From positions 1 to 37,912 of the forward strand of contig RQOS01000050.1 in NCBI GenBank assembly GCA_008373205.1: a DNA stretch of 37,912 nt, in the 5' to 3' direction. The stretch's first letter is position 1, and each line of letters opens with the position of its first letter. The position numbers and the translations under genes were made by a program. Origin of the DNA: SAR202 cluster bacterium. GTDB taxonomy: Bacteria > Chloroflexota > Dehalococcoidia > Lucifugimonadales > Lucifugimonadaceae. The notes under the pieces were generated by a model. The model searched no databases, was not told the origin of the DNA, and saw only the letters and a list, made by a program, of their open reading frames with translations. Below are positions 16,022 through 24,865 of this stretch, one piece after another.

Positions 16022-17858
16022 ATCAGACTCATTTAAGAATAGACTAAGAGATGTTCCTAAAAATCCTGGTGTCTATTTACATTCCAATGTAAAAAAAGAA
16101 ATCATCTATGTTGGTAAAGCTAACTCTTTGCAAGATAGATTAAAATATTATTTTTCACCCCAAATAGATGCTACTCCAAAGATAAAGGAGCTAATGAATA
16201 ATATTCATGATTTTGATTTTATAGTTACCGAATCAGAGCAGGAAGCACTTTTATTAGAAAATCAGCTAATAAAAAAATATCAGCCAAAATATAATGCAAG
16301 ATTAAAAGATGACAAATCATATCCATATATAAAGATAACTAAGTCTGAAGAATTCCCTCAAATTGTAATTTCCCGAAATCCTAAAAATGATAAAAATAAA
16401 TATTATGGACCTTATTCTTCAATATCTTCAGTAAGACAAACATTAGATTTATTATCAAAAATATTCCCTTATAGAACCTGTACTAAAGAAATTACTGGTA
16501 AAGATAAAAAAGCATGCTTAGAATTTGATATTGGAAGATGCAAGGCTCCGTGCATAGGTAATAGTGATCAAGCAGAATATGAAGAAATAATTTCGAGTGT
16601 GGAAAAATTTCTAAGTGGAAAAACCTCACCTATTGTTAAAGAAATAAAAAATGAAATGGTGAAAGCATCAAATGCACAAAACTATGAGAGAGCTGCAGTT
16701 TACAGAGATAGAATTAAAGCTATAGAACGTATTCTTGAAAAACAAAAAGTTTCAGGATTAAGATACGAAACTTTTGATTTAATTTCCTGTGTAAAAATCG
16801 ATAACGAAGCAATGATAATTGTCTTTAATATTAGAAAAGGAAATATGATTGCTCATGAAAAATTTAGAATTGAAAGAACAGAGTCTACAGAAGTTGAAGA
16901 AATTATAAGATTATTTTTGTACGATTATTATTCAAAGTCAATTTTTATACCTAACTCCATCTTAGTTTCTGAATACCCCTCTGAAAAAAATATAATTAAG
17001 GATTTTTTAGAAAACAAATCTAAGAAAAAAATAAATATAAGCATTCCTGTTAGAGGAACGAAAAAGAAATTACTAGAAATGGGAACTTCGAATGCAAAAG
17101 AATCCTTAAAGCAATGGCAAATAAAATGGATAAATGACTCTAAAAAAACTAGAAAAGCCCTTAATGATTTACAAAATGAATTAGGTCTAATTAATCTTCC
17201 TAATCGAATTGAATGCTTCGATATATCTCATATACAAGGATCAAATGTTGTCGCTTCTATGTCAGTTTTTGAGAATGGATTACCTAAAAAATCTGATTAT
17301 AGAAGATTTAAAATTTCAGAAGATAAAAATGATGACTTTGCTGCAATGAGAGAAGTAATAAATAGGAGATACAAAAAACTTTTAGAGAAAAAAGACATAA
17401 GTAAAAAATTAGATTCTTTTTCTAAAGTTCCAGACTTGATACTTATAGATGGAGGTAAAGGGCAATTAAGTTCTGCTCTACAAGTTTTATTAGAACTAGG
17501 ATTTTCTAATATACCTATTGCAGGAATTGCAAAAAGAGAAGAGGAAATTTTTATGCCTTATAATGAAGAACCTATTATCTTAGATCGATCATCTCAGGCA
17601 TTATACCTAATTCAACGAGTCAGAGATGAAGCTCATAGATTTGCGATTACTTATCATAGAAACATAAGGCAAAAGAAATCTATTCAATCAGAGCTAGATA
17701 CAATAAATGGAATTGGAAAAGTTAAGAAAAAGGCTTTATTAAAGAAATTTGGTTCAACAGAAAAAATAAAAAACTCTTCAATTAAAGAAATTGCAACCAT
17801 CAAGAATATTAATGATAATTTAGCAAAAAATATATTAGAAGTACTAAACTCTAAATAA
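16014..17858 (+). CDS. uvrC: Excinuclease ABC subunit C
   Basis: Dual-incision nuclease of nucleotide excision repair. 614 residues, normal length. Order: GIY-YIG nuclease (~15-95; NPGVYLHS, IIYVGKANSLQDRL), a four-cysteine cluster (C in TKEITG..., ACLEFDIGRCKAPC, ~155-180), the UVR helical motif (ERAAVYRDRIKAIERIL), the RNase H-like second nuclease domain (ECFDISHIQGS, LILIDGGKGQL) and a C-terminal tandem HhH (INGIGKVKKKALLKKFGS). The TTG start overlaps the preceding stop by 8 bp; a later ATG would delete the GIY-YIG domain. It overlaps a convergent unknown gene by 15 bp. No uvrA or uvrB is in the window. Confidence 0.95.
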   Translation: MVKSDSFKNRLRDVPKNPGVYLHSNVKKEIIYVGKANSLQDRLKYYFSPQIDATPKIKELMNNIHDFDFIVTESEQEALLLENQLIKKYQPKYNARLKDDKSYPYIKITKSEEFPQIVISRNPKNDKNKYYGPYSSISSVRQTLDLLSKIFPYRTCTKEITGKDKKACLEFDIGRCKAPCIGNSDQAEYEEIISSVEKFLSGKTSPIVKEIKNEMVKASNAQNYERAAVYRDRIKAIERILEKQKVSGLRYETFDLISCVKIDNEAMIIVFNIRKGNMIAHEKFRIERTESTEVEEIIRLFLYDYYSKSIFIPNSILVSEYPSEKNIIKDFLENKSKKKINISIPVRGTKKKLLEMGTSNAKESLKQWQIKWINDSKKTRKALNDLQNELGLINLPNRIECFDISHIQGSNVVASMSVFENGLPKKSDYRRFKISEDKNDDFAAMREVINRRYKKLLEKKDISKKLDSFSKVPDLILIDGGKGQLSSALQVLLELGFSNIPIAGIAKREEEIFMPYNEEPIILDRSSQALYLIQRVRDEAHRFAITYHRNIRQKKSIQSELDTINGIGKVKKKALLKKFGSTEKIKNSSIKEIATIKNINDNLAKNILEVLNSK

Positions 17859-18425
17859 ATCTAACCTAGATTCTAAAAGCTTGATTGCGGCTAAAAGTGA
17901 TTCTTTTGACTCTTCAACTTCTAATTTAACTCCACTCATTTCTAACTTAATATCTTTAGATTGAATAAACTCAATATCTTCAGAAATATAATTTGATTTG
18001 TGAAGCCTTATATCCATAATAAGATTTTTAATTTTCCTAATATCTTTAATTTTAATTTTTTCTGAAATGGATCTAGATAAATCATTAACTGTAGGTGAAA
18101 TGGGCAAATCTCTAGACAATCGATTTAATACAATAAATGTTTTAGAAGCATTATATAAAGTTTCAAACTTTATAATTTCTGATTTAGCACTAAAAATTTT
18201 ATCTGACAGAGCAGTCATACTAAATGGATTCCCATCTGATATAAGCCCCCAGAGCCTCGCCGAGGACAATCGGAGGTTATATGCTCCACCAGATGCATTA
18301 AAGCCTCTTAAATTGGCATACTGAAATTTGTTGATACTAGAAAAACCTGAAAAAGCAATCGGTTCAATAAATTTAACGCTTTCAGATAAAGAATAATCTG
18401 GAATTTTGTAATTTTCTAATTTCAT
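17844..18425 (-). CDS. Unknown protein with a winged-helix-like N-terminal half
   Basis: 193 residues, not recognised. Residues ~30-75 (FQYANLRGFNASGGAYNLR, then LSSARLWGLISDG, then FSMTALSDKIF) have the helix-turn-helix-wing rhythm seen in proteins that bind DNA or act as small scaffolds; this is an impression, not a family match. The C-terminal half is charged and helical, and the last ~30 residues may form a coiled coil (VEESKESLLAAIKLLESRL). The gene overlaps the convergent uvrC end by 15 bp. An 11-bp perfect inverted repeat lies immediately upstream of the ATG, which would fit autoregulation if the protein binds DNA. Confidence 0.65.
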   Translation of the reverse strand: MKLENYKIPDYSLSESVKFIEPIAFSGFSSINKFQYANLRGFNASGGAYNLRLSSARLWGLISDGNPFSMTALSDKIFSAKSEIIKFETLYNASKTFIVLNRLSRDLPISPTVNDLSRSISEKIKIKDIRKIKNLIMDIRLHKSNYISEDIEFIQSKDIKLEMSGVKLEVEESKESLLAAIKLLESRLDLFRV

Positions 18426-18432
18426 ACTAACT

Positions 18433-18467
18433 TTCTATAATGCAGGAATAATAGAGGCATTATAGAA
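18433..18467. promoter_or_regulatory. 11-bp perfect inverted repeat with TATAAT in both arms, ahead of the 193-aa gene
   Basis: TTCTATAATGC (18433-18443) and GCATTATAGAA (18457-18467) are exact reverse complements around a 13-bp spacer. Each arm contains TATAAT in one orientation. For the minus-strand gene starting at 18425, TATAAT at 18464-18459 with a TCAACA-like -35 about 18 bp further upstream would give a leader of roughly 25 nt. The repeat therefore covers the likely -10 and start site: an operator position, or a 5' UTR hairpin if transcription starts farther out. Confidence 0.5.
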
Positions 18468-18631
18468 GCATCTTATAAAAATTGTTGAAAATTTTATTCA
18501 TAAATTAATTACCAATTAATACGAATATATAAAAATACTACGATTCAAAAATTTGAGTATAAATAAAACATATTCCCTAAATTTCTATGATTACTTGGGA
18601 TTTATGGCATAATTATTATTTGTGAATTAAA

Positions 18632-18646
18632 TTAGCATGATGCTAA
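18632..18646. repeat. Palindrome TTAGCAT-G-ATGCTAA
   Basis: Perfect 7-bp arms around a single central base, within the 530-bp gap. It is more than 300 bp from the MFS start, so if it is an operator its target gene is unclear; it may be part of a transcript hairpin. Confidence 0.4.
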
Positions 18647-18741
18647 AAAGTAACAAATCCTTGAGTTTGTTTATTTATTTATGAAATATAAAAAAAAGTG
18701 TTTCAATATTAGGAAATCCCATAATTTTCTATATTATTACT

Positions 18742-18768
18742 TCCTGGTCAGGATTTTTTTTCTTTTTT
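18742..18768 (+). terminator. Short hairpin followed by T8-C-T6
   Basis: TCCTG-GT-CAGGA forms a compact stem (4-5 bp) directly followed by a long T-rich run, the layout of a weak intrinsic terminator on the plus strand. No plus-strand gene ends here, so it would have to serve an unannotated transcript in the gap. Confidence 0.3.
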
Positions 18769-18955
18769 CTAATTATCTGTAATCCTTAGATATTAGTATA
18801 GTAATATTATTTTTTTGAACCTATTTCTATTTCTATATTCTTATATTTATTAGCAAAAGCAATTTAGAAGAAAAAAAATAAAAGATATAAGATTTCTTAA
18901 AAATCTTAGTATTTAGAAAAATATTTCAAGAATAAATGATTAAATTAGTCTATAC

Positions 18956-20245
18956 TTGTCAAGCAGTATGACTAGTAAAAGTAATGACGAAAATAAAGAT
19001 TCAAATCAATTAAGGCTGTGGTCTGCATTTTTATACTTTGATTATAGGGTGCTATGGTTCTCTACTGTAACTGCAACTGCAACTATGAATCTCAGAATGA
19101 TAATTACAGCAGTTTGGTTATATGAAAGAACGGGACTAGGGTCTACACTAGCGTGGCTAGGATTAATTGAATTAGCTGTCAGAATTCCGTCTAATTTGTA
19201 TGGGGGTGTTTTCGCAGATAGATTAGACAGAAAAAAACTTATTGCATTCACTCAATTTTTTAGCTTTTTTCTAATAGGTTTTATGGCCTTATTAGAGTCG
19301 TCATCAAGCTTAGAAATTTGGCATGTCTATTTAGTTTCAGCAATACTGTCTGCCACCAGTGTTTTTGGTAACCCAGCAAGATCTGCTTTTACAGCCAGAG
19401 TGGTACCTAGAAATGTTCTTAGCCATGCAGTAGCCATGAACACAATCACATGGCAAGTAGGAACTATAGTAACTCCATTCATATTTTATCTGACATCATT
19501 TGCTTGGAGAGATACTGCTAGTGATTCACTTGTATTATCATTTTGGATCAATACTTTGATAGCTTTCTTTAGTGTTATTTCTCCATTTTTCATTAGAGAA
19601 AGTGGAAAAGCTCTAGAAATTACTAAAACTACATCCATAAACAAAAACCTTATTGAAGGTTTCAAGTATGTAATCTCTCACCCTATTTTGCCTGGTTTAT
19701 ATATTCTTGATATAGGAGTGACTGTAGTTTCATACTATAGAGAACTGTTCCCTATTTTTGCTAAACAATTATATTCAAGAGGTAGAGATGCTGTAGCAAT
19801 TCTAACTGCATTTAATGCTATTGGAGCTATATTTGGAAGCCTGCTTGTTATGTATACCCATAAAATAAAGAGAAAAGGAGTTATCGTACTTTATGCAACC
19901 TTAGTTTATGGATTTTTATTAATTATTTTTGGTTGGTCAACATCTATTTGGATTGGTATTTTTGCTTTAATAGCTCTAGGGGCTGCAGATGCAGTTGGTA
20001 TGACTATGAGGCAAACAGTTGTTCAGTTGACAACTCCTGATAATATGAGGGGAAGAGCTACAGCAGCTCATTCTCTAGCCGCAATGAGTGCAAATGGTAT
20101 AGGAAAATGGGAAGTTGCTATTATGTCAGACTACATAGGGGCAGGAAATACTATGATACTTGGTGGTTTTGTGTCTATTTTAGTAGTACTTATTATTTGG
20201 TATGCACTTTCTGGAGTTAGAAAGTATTCATACCAAGAAGATTAG
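18956..20245 (+). CDS. MFS transporter, EntS-like exporter family
   Basis: Major facilitator superfamily permease in the inner membrane, 429 residues with about 11-12 hydrophobic segments. The loop 2-3 signature is GGVFADRLDRKKLI, and the arrangement (SALLYFDYR-like N-terminus, ...NPARSAFTARVVP, TTPDNMRGRATAAHSL near the C-terminus) matches the enterobactin exporter-like (EntS) MFS branch. These usually export siderophores, drugs or metabolites; substrate unknown. The start could be TTG at 18956 or ATG at 18968 (fifth codon), neither with a good Shine-Dalgarno. Its stop shares the tetranucleotide TTAG with the stop of the convergent UMF1-like gene. Confidence 0.82.
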   Translation: MSSSMTSKSNDENKDSNQLRLWSAFLYFDYRVLWFSTVTATATMNLRMIITAVWLYERTGLGSTLAWLGLIELAVRIPSNLYGGVFADRLDRKKLIAFTQFFSFFLIGFMALLESSSSLEIWHVYLVSAILSATSVFGNPARSAFTARVVPRNVLSHAVAMNTITWQVGTIVTPFIFYLTSFAWRDTASDSLVLSFWINTLIAFFSVISPFFIRESGKALEITKTTSINKNLIEGFKYVISHPILPGLYILDIGVTVVSYYRELFPIFAKQLYSRGRDAVAILTAFNAIGAIFGSLLVMYTHKIKRKGVIVLYATLVYGFLLIIFGWSTSIWIGIFALIALGAADAVGMTMRQTVVQLTTPDNMRGRATAAHSLAAMSANGIGKWEVAIMSDYIGAGNTMILGGFVSILVVLIIWYALSGVRKYSYQED

Positions 20246-21960
20246 CTTTTAGAATTTTCTTGTTCTGCTATCTTAATTCCTTCTTTAACATTTACTGTGG
20301 ATAACAATAAAGTTCCAGCTATTATTAATAACCAGATAATCAAAACACCTACTTTTTCATCACTTGAGTTTACTGCAGCAACATATATTAATGGGCCTAT
20401 TACTGAAGCAGCTTTCATTGTAAATGCATAGAATCCAAAGAATTCTGCAGATTTCTTTACAGGAGTCATCATAGAGAATAAAGCTCTAGCAAGAGCTTGA
20501 CTACCTCCCAGAACTATTCCGCTAAGAACACCCAATAAAAGCCATTGATAACCAATTGAAATTGAAAGAGGCTCCCATAATACTGATCTTACAAAGCTTG
20601 GCCATTTATCCAAAAAACTCTCTGACAAAATCGTTGGATGATTAGGGCTTATAACTTTGGTATTTTCATCCACAACTGTAGCTGAATAACTACTTGATTG
20701 TTGGAATTCTACATTTTCCAAAAATGTAATTAATTGCTTTTCTGTAATCAATACACCTTGTTCTAAGTGATAAAACTTCTTCCAATCTCTAGCATCTGCA
20801 GTGTCAGATAATTCTGGAGACTGATCTATAAGATATAAATTTTCTGTTTTACTGAATTTGATTTGATAGTCATAGTCTTTATCATCGCTTAGGCTTAATG
20901 GAGCAAATCCTAAAACAAAAAAAACTACAAAGATCCAACCCATTAGAGCAATAATTAAGGATTCTTTTGTTCCTATTTTATCGGCAAGCCAACCAAAGAA
21001 AACTGCTCCAGGAGCTGCAACAAATTGAACAATTAAAATAGTTATCATATTAAAAATCAATTGGACCCCTAGAACATCTGCGCCGTATGCACCTGCAATA
21101 CCAATTACTGTTTGAACACCATCATTAAAAATATAAAATGCTATCAAAAATCCAAATAAATATTTATATTTTCTTACTTCACCAAAAGTTTGCCTTAATC
21201 TTCCAAATGCTGAAAGAATAAGCCTTAATACAGATTCTTTTTTTGCAACTTTCTCTATAGTGGGCTCTGGAACTACTTTAATAGTCCATATTGACCAACC
21301 AAACCACCATACTCCAACTGAAATAATTGCTAATCTTGTGACCAAATCACTGTATTCACTATTATAGAAAGCTTGAATCAAAATTAGATGAACTAATAGC
21401 AATAGTCCACCACCTATATAACCATAAGCATAACCCCTTGTTGAAATTTGATTTACATACTTAGATTCAGCAATACTAGGAAGCAATGAATTATAAAAAA
21501 CATTTGCTCCAGCAAAACCTATATTTGCTAGAAAATAACACCCAATTAGCCAAGACCATGAAGAAGCTACATATGCAGAGAAAAAACTTAAAATTGTAAA
21601 TCCAGATCCAATAAGCATATAGTACTTTAAGAAAGTCTTTTTCAAAGGATAAGTATCAGCAATTGCTCCTAAAATAGGACTAGTGATTGCAACTACTAAA
21701 GCTGACAAAGCAACGCCTAAAGCCCAAAGTGAAGAACCCGAAAAAGTAACTCCAAGAAGAATCATCTCATCACCAAAAGACTCTTGAAAAGCCAGTACAA
21801 AATATACAGGGAAAATAGCTGCAGCAGCGGATGTAGCAAAAGCAGAATTAGCCCAGTCATATATGCACCAAGCTCTAATTATAGATTGATCCTTTTTCGG
21901 TAAATCTGAAATTGAATCTCTTTTAACTACAGTTTTTTCTGATTTTTTTCTAAATAGCAC
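20242..21960 (-). CDS. UMF1/Atg22-like MFS transporter with a ~105-residue inserted loop
   Basis: MFS permease of the UMF1 (vacuolar effluxer Atg22-like) family: the diagnostic N-terminal AWCIYDWANSAFATS is present at ~30-44, and 12 hydrophobic segments can be traced. At 572 residues it is longer than typical bacterial members (~420-460) because residues ~356-462 form a hydrophilic insert (from SDDKDYDYQI to DKWPSFVRSV) between two membrane segments, probably on the outer face. The GTG start at 21960 is preceded by an AGGAA Shine-Dalgarno. It lies 14 bp after the ANKH-like gene and is third in the operon starting with the AraD1-like gene. Substrate unknown. Confidence 0.82.
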   Translation of the reverse strand: MLFRKKSEKTVVKRDSISDLPKKDQSIIRAWCIYDWANSAFATSAAAAIFPVYFVLAFQESFGDEMILLGVTFSGSSLWALGVALSALVVAITSPILGAIADTYPLKKTFLKYYMLIGSGFTILSFFSAYVASSWSWLIGCYFLANIGFAGANVFYNSLLPSIAESKYVNQISTRGYAYGYIGGGLLLLVHLILIQAFYNSEYSDLVTRLAIISVGVWWFGWSIWTIKVVPEPTIEKVAKKESVLRLILSAFGRLRQTFGEVRKYKYLFGFLIAFYIFNDGVQTVIGIAGAYGADVLGVQLIFNMITILIVQFVAAPGAVFFGWLADKIGTKESLIIALMGWIFVVFFVLGFAPLSLSDDKDYDYQIKFSKTENLYLIDQSPELSDTADARDWKKFYHLEQGVLITEKQLITFLENVEFQQSSSYSATVVDENTKVISPNHPTILSESFLDKWPSFVRSVLWEPLSISIGYQWLLLGVLSGIVLGGSQALARALFSMMTPVKKSAEFFGFYAFTMKAASVIGPLIYVAAVNSSDEKVGVLIIWLLIIAGTLLLSTVNVKEGIKIAEQENSKS

Positions 21961-21974
21961 TCAAATTTTTCCTG

Positions 21975-23279
21975 TTATGAAGGTAATGTGATTTTTCTAG
22001 CAAATAGCCAAGCAAAAATGGCTTCAAAAAATAAAGTAAGTGCCCAGGCTGATCCTCCGACTACTGGCCCGTAACTCTTAAAGAATAATATACCAGTTGA
22101 TAGACAGAATATTAATACTAAAAATCTACATATATTTATATAAAAAAGAGGATTAGTAGATTTCGAATTCATTATGATGCCAACATAAATCTGTTCCATA
22201 ACTAAAAATGGAGGCAAAATAGAGAGTAGTTTAAAAACTATTATGGTTCCTGAAAGTAATGATCCATTAATTCCAAATAAATCTGAAAAAATAAAATTGT
22301 TAATAAATGGAATCCAACTTATTAAGGAACAAATAAAGAGAGTTATAAAACCAACTATATAAGAAAAATTTCTAATATCTTTATATCTATAACCATTAGC
22401 CAAAAGAGACAGAATTGTTGATTGACATCCATTAATTGTAAAAGTTACAGCTCCAAATATTCCAAATCCTAAATTCACAGAAGAAATAGCTACCTCTGGA
22501 TTTTCAAATCTAGTTAAGCAAGCGTTTATAGCAGGCATTGTAAAAGAGGGTAAAAAGGCTGCAAAAAGTAAAGGAGTAAAAAATTTAGTTAATTCACCTA
22601 ATCGCAAAATATCTTTATTAAAAATAATCTTAGAATCAAATAAATTTTTTCTTACCAATAACATTATGATGATCGTTTCAATTATTGAAGCTAAGGTATA
22701 TGAGGTAATACCAAGATTATACTTCTCAAAATTAAGAAAAAATAAAATCGAAGCAAACAAAATACTAAAAATAAATCCACTTATCGTGCCTATCCAAATA
22801 TAGTTAGATTTTGAAGAGACTATAGAAATTGCATAAAAATGCATTTTTATAATTAATAAAAAAGGTATAAAAAAAGAAATTTTTAAAGCATTTTCTACAT
22901 TTATTCTCATGTCACCAGATGTACCAAAAATTGTATCTAATACAAAGTTTACGGCTGGAGAAAAAATTACAAAAATTGATATTATTAAGCAGATTATTGC
23001 AAGTGAAAAAATAAAAAAATGAATTTTCATTTTACTGTAATTCTTATAATAAACTATAGTAAGATGTTGAACTCTCAAATGAGGTAGAGAAATTAAGAAA
23101 AGAATAGACATTGTAATAGAGAAAACACTTATAGATAATTCAGGATTAGTTGCTCTAACCATAAATGAATTTAATATTGGTGTTAGGAACTGAGTAATAG
23201 ATAAATTTATAGATGTAGGAATTAAAATAGATAAAGCTACAAGATAAAATTTATCAGAAAACAATTCGGATAATTTCAA
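21975..23279 (-). CDS. MATE/MOP-superfamily transporter resembling ANKH
   Basis: Polytopic membrane protein, 434 residues, about 12 hydrophobic segments with an internal two-fold pattern: ATNPELSISVFSITMSI in the first half and FENPEVAISSVNLGFGIFG in the second. The layout, with a late VFKLLSILPPFLV segment and GPVVGGSAWALTLFFEAIFA near the end, resembles the ANKH (progressive ankylosis) branch of the MOP/MATE superfamily more than NorM-type MATE proteins. ANKH exports ATP, citrate and pyrophosphate-related anions in animals; the substrate here is unknown. The TTG start is forced (first ATG is residue 39) and lies 4 bp after the AraD1-like stop. Confidence 0.7.
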   Translation of the reverse strand: MKLSELFSDKFYLVALSILIPTSINLSITQFLTPILNSFMVRATNPELSISVFSITMSILFLISLPHLRVQHLTIVYYKNYSKMKIHFFIFSLAIICLIISIFVIFSPAVNFVLDTIFGTSGDMRINVENALKISFFIPFLLIIKMHFYAISIVSSKSNYIWIGTISGFIFSILFASILFFLNFEKYNLGITSYTLASIIETIIIMLLVRKNLFDSKIIFNKDILRLGELTKFFTPLLFAAFLPSFTMPAINACLTRFENPEVAISSVNLGFGIFGAVTFTINGCQSTILSLLANGYRYKDIRNFSYIVGFITLFICSLISWIPFINNFIFSDLFGINGSLLSGTIIVFKLLSILPPFLVMEQIYVGIIMNSKSTNPLFYINICRFLVLIFCLSTGILFFKSYGPVVGGSAWALTLFFEAIFAWLFARKITLPS

Positions 23280-23283
23280 TCTC

Positions 23284-24315
23284 TTAAGCTTTCCTTATAT
23301 TAAAATCTTTAGAATTAACTTTCTTCACTTCATTCTTTAAAGAACCCTCAAATTCATTTGATGAAATGATGATTTTATCTCCTGTATTAAACTTCCAATC
23401 CCTAGTTGAATAAGATAACTGACTGGTACCAAAATAATGCAAGTGTAAGTCTCCTGGTAATCGATGAATATCATATTTAAAATGGTGATACTCCATGTTA
23501 CTAAGACTGTGGGACATGTATTCTTCTCCTGATTTAATAGGACCACTTTTGTATATTTTCCCACCATCCCTTTCTATATCACAATTTATGGATATATCCT
23601 TAAACTCTAACCTTGTATCCAATTCTGGCCCAATAGAGCAATTTCTCATCTTTGAATGTGCTAAATACAGATAGTTTATTTGCTCAGTTTCATGATCTGA
23701 AAATTCATTACCAAGTGTAAATCCTAGTCTTACGGGATTTCCTTCTGAATCTATAAGATAGCATCCAACTATCTCTGGTTCCTCGCCACCATCAAGTGAA
23801 AAATCTGGAATTTCCAATAAGTCATTTGGACCCTTTAAGTTTGTACCATTTCCTTTATAGAACCACTCAGGGGCTACTCCAATTTTTCCTTGTTCTGGTT
23901 TTCCGCCCTCAATTCCCATCTGAAACATTTTTGCTGAGTCTGTTTGATCTTTTTTTTCTTCATTTTCATTGTGCATCATATCTCTTGATTTGACTGAACC
24001 AGTGTGCGTTAAGCCTGTACCTGAAATAAATAATCTATATGGATCAGGATGATCTATTGGAACTAAAATCTTAGGTAATTCATTTTTATTTTTTGAATTT
24101 AATATTTCATCATAAGAAAAATCAATAGGATTAGCTTTATCTAATAATTTATTTAATAATTCATCTAAATTTTGATTATTTGTTATTGAATAATTAATGA
24201 GTTTGTAAGTTGTTTCAAACTCATTATTAACTTTGGTTATATTGAAAACTTTATTTTCTAAGACAAGTCCCACTATTCTAGAATTGTCTATATTTGATAA
24301 TTGAACTAATTTCAT
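23284..24315 (-). CDS. AraD1-like protein, fumarylacetoacetate hydrolase superfamily
   Basis: 343-residue cytoplasmic protein of the FAH superfamily, AraD1 group (linked to 2-keto-3-deoxy sugar-acid dehydration or hydrolysis). Characteristic stretches: PEWFYKGNGTNLKGPND, then DGGEEPEIVGCYLI with the acidic metal ligands (GEEPE), RLGFTLGNEFSDHE and NYLYLAHSKMRNCSIGPEL. The C-terminal DLHLHYFGTSQLSYS is also typical. The ATG follows an AGAGGC Shine-Dalgarno. It is first in a minus-strand operon with two transporters (4-bp and 14-bp gaps), suggesting uptake or efflux of a sugar acid or keto acid; the exact substrate is not identifiable. Confidence 0.82.
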   Translation of the reverse strand: MKLVQLSNIDNSRIVGLVLENKVFNITKVNNEFETTYKLINYSITNNQNLDELLNKLLDKANPIDFSYDEILNSKNKNELPKILVPIDHPDPYRLFISGTGLTHTGSVKSRDMMHNENEEKKDQTDSAKMFQMGIEGGKPEQGKIGVAPEWFYKGNGTNLKGPNDLLEIPDFSLDGGEEPEIVGCYLIDSEGNPVRLGFTLGNEFSDHETEQINYLYLAHSKMRNCSIGPELDTRLEFKDISINCDIERDGGKIYKSGPIKSGEEYMSHSLSNMEYHHFKYDIHRLPGDLHLHYFGTSQLSYSTRDWKFNTGDKIIISSNEFEGSLKNEVKKVNSKDFNIRKA

Positions 24316-24415
24316 CAGTGCCTCTTAATAATCTACAAAATTGTATTTTTGTTTATATATTCGATTATCATAGATTATATTAGAATAGATCTTAATCAAA
24401 TAAATAAAGTTGCTT

Positions 24416-24865
24416 ATGAATCAAGAAATCAAAATATTAATTATAAATGGTCCTAATCTAAATATGCTTGGTAAAAGAGAGCCTGAAGTTTATGGTTCAA
24501 GAACATTAGAAGAAATCAATAATGATCTGAATAAATTCTCTAAAGATATAAATATAAATCTTGAGTTTTATCAAAGCAACCATGAAGGAGAAATATTAGA
24601 TTTCATGCATAGCAAAAATAATGATATTGATGGATGTGTAATAAATGCTGGTGCACTAACACATTCCTCTACTGCTCTTCATGATGCAATAAAATCGGTT
24701 AAGTTCCCTTGTGTTGAAGTCCATATGTCTAATATTTACTCAAGGCCAGAAATATGGAGACAAAAATCATTAATAGCTCCAGCTGTTATTGGAACTGTTC
24801 AAGGTTTTGGAGAAACTAGCTACAAATCAGCAATTGAATTACTAGCATTGTCTATTCGATCTTAA
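24416..24865 (+). CDS. aroQ: 3-dehydroquinate dehydratase, type II
   Basis: Third step of the shikimate pathway: 3-dehydroquinate to 3-dehydroshikimate, as a cytosolic dodecamer. The length of ~149 residues is typical. N-terminal IINGPNLNMLGKREPEVYG contains the flexible-lid Arg and catalytic Tyr; QSNHEGE, the NAGALTHSS segment with the catalytic His and Asn, and EVHMSNIYSRPEIWRQKS are canonical. I use the ATG at 24416; a TTG two codons earlier (24410) is an alternative. It stands alone; the 3' end shares TTAA with the convergent nitroreductase stop. Confidence 0.96.
   Translation: MNQEIKILIINGPNLNMLGKREPEVYGSRTLEEINNDLNKFSKDININLEFYQSNHEGEILDFMHSKNNDIDGCVINAGALTHSSTALHDAIKSVKFPCVEVHMSNIYSRPEIWRQKSLIAPAVIGTVQGFGETSYKSAIELLALSIRS

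Larger units (their letters stand above)
18468..18955. other. Long AT-rich gap with dyads but no gene
   Basis: No credible ORF or tRNA is seen on either strand. Symmetric elements in order: TGGGATTT (18596-18603) matched by AAATCCCA (18714-18721); the palindrome at 18632-18646; AACAAA (18652-18657) with TTTGTT (18666-18671); and a hairpin plus T-run at 18742-18768. Together they could mark a small RNA of ~150 nt, but no clear promoter was found. The rest is featureless A/T sequence leading to the MFS gene. Confidence 0.35.

Noticed and set aside
23337-23567. 76-codon minus-strand ORF
   Set aside because: Sits inside the AraD1-like gene in another frame, with no support.
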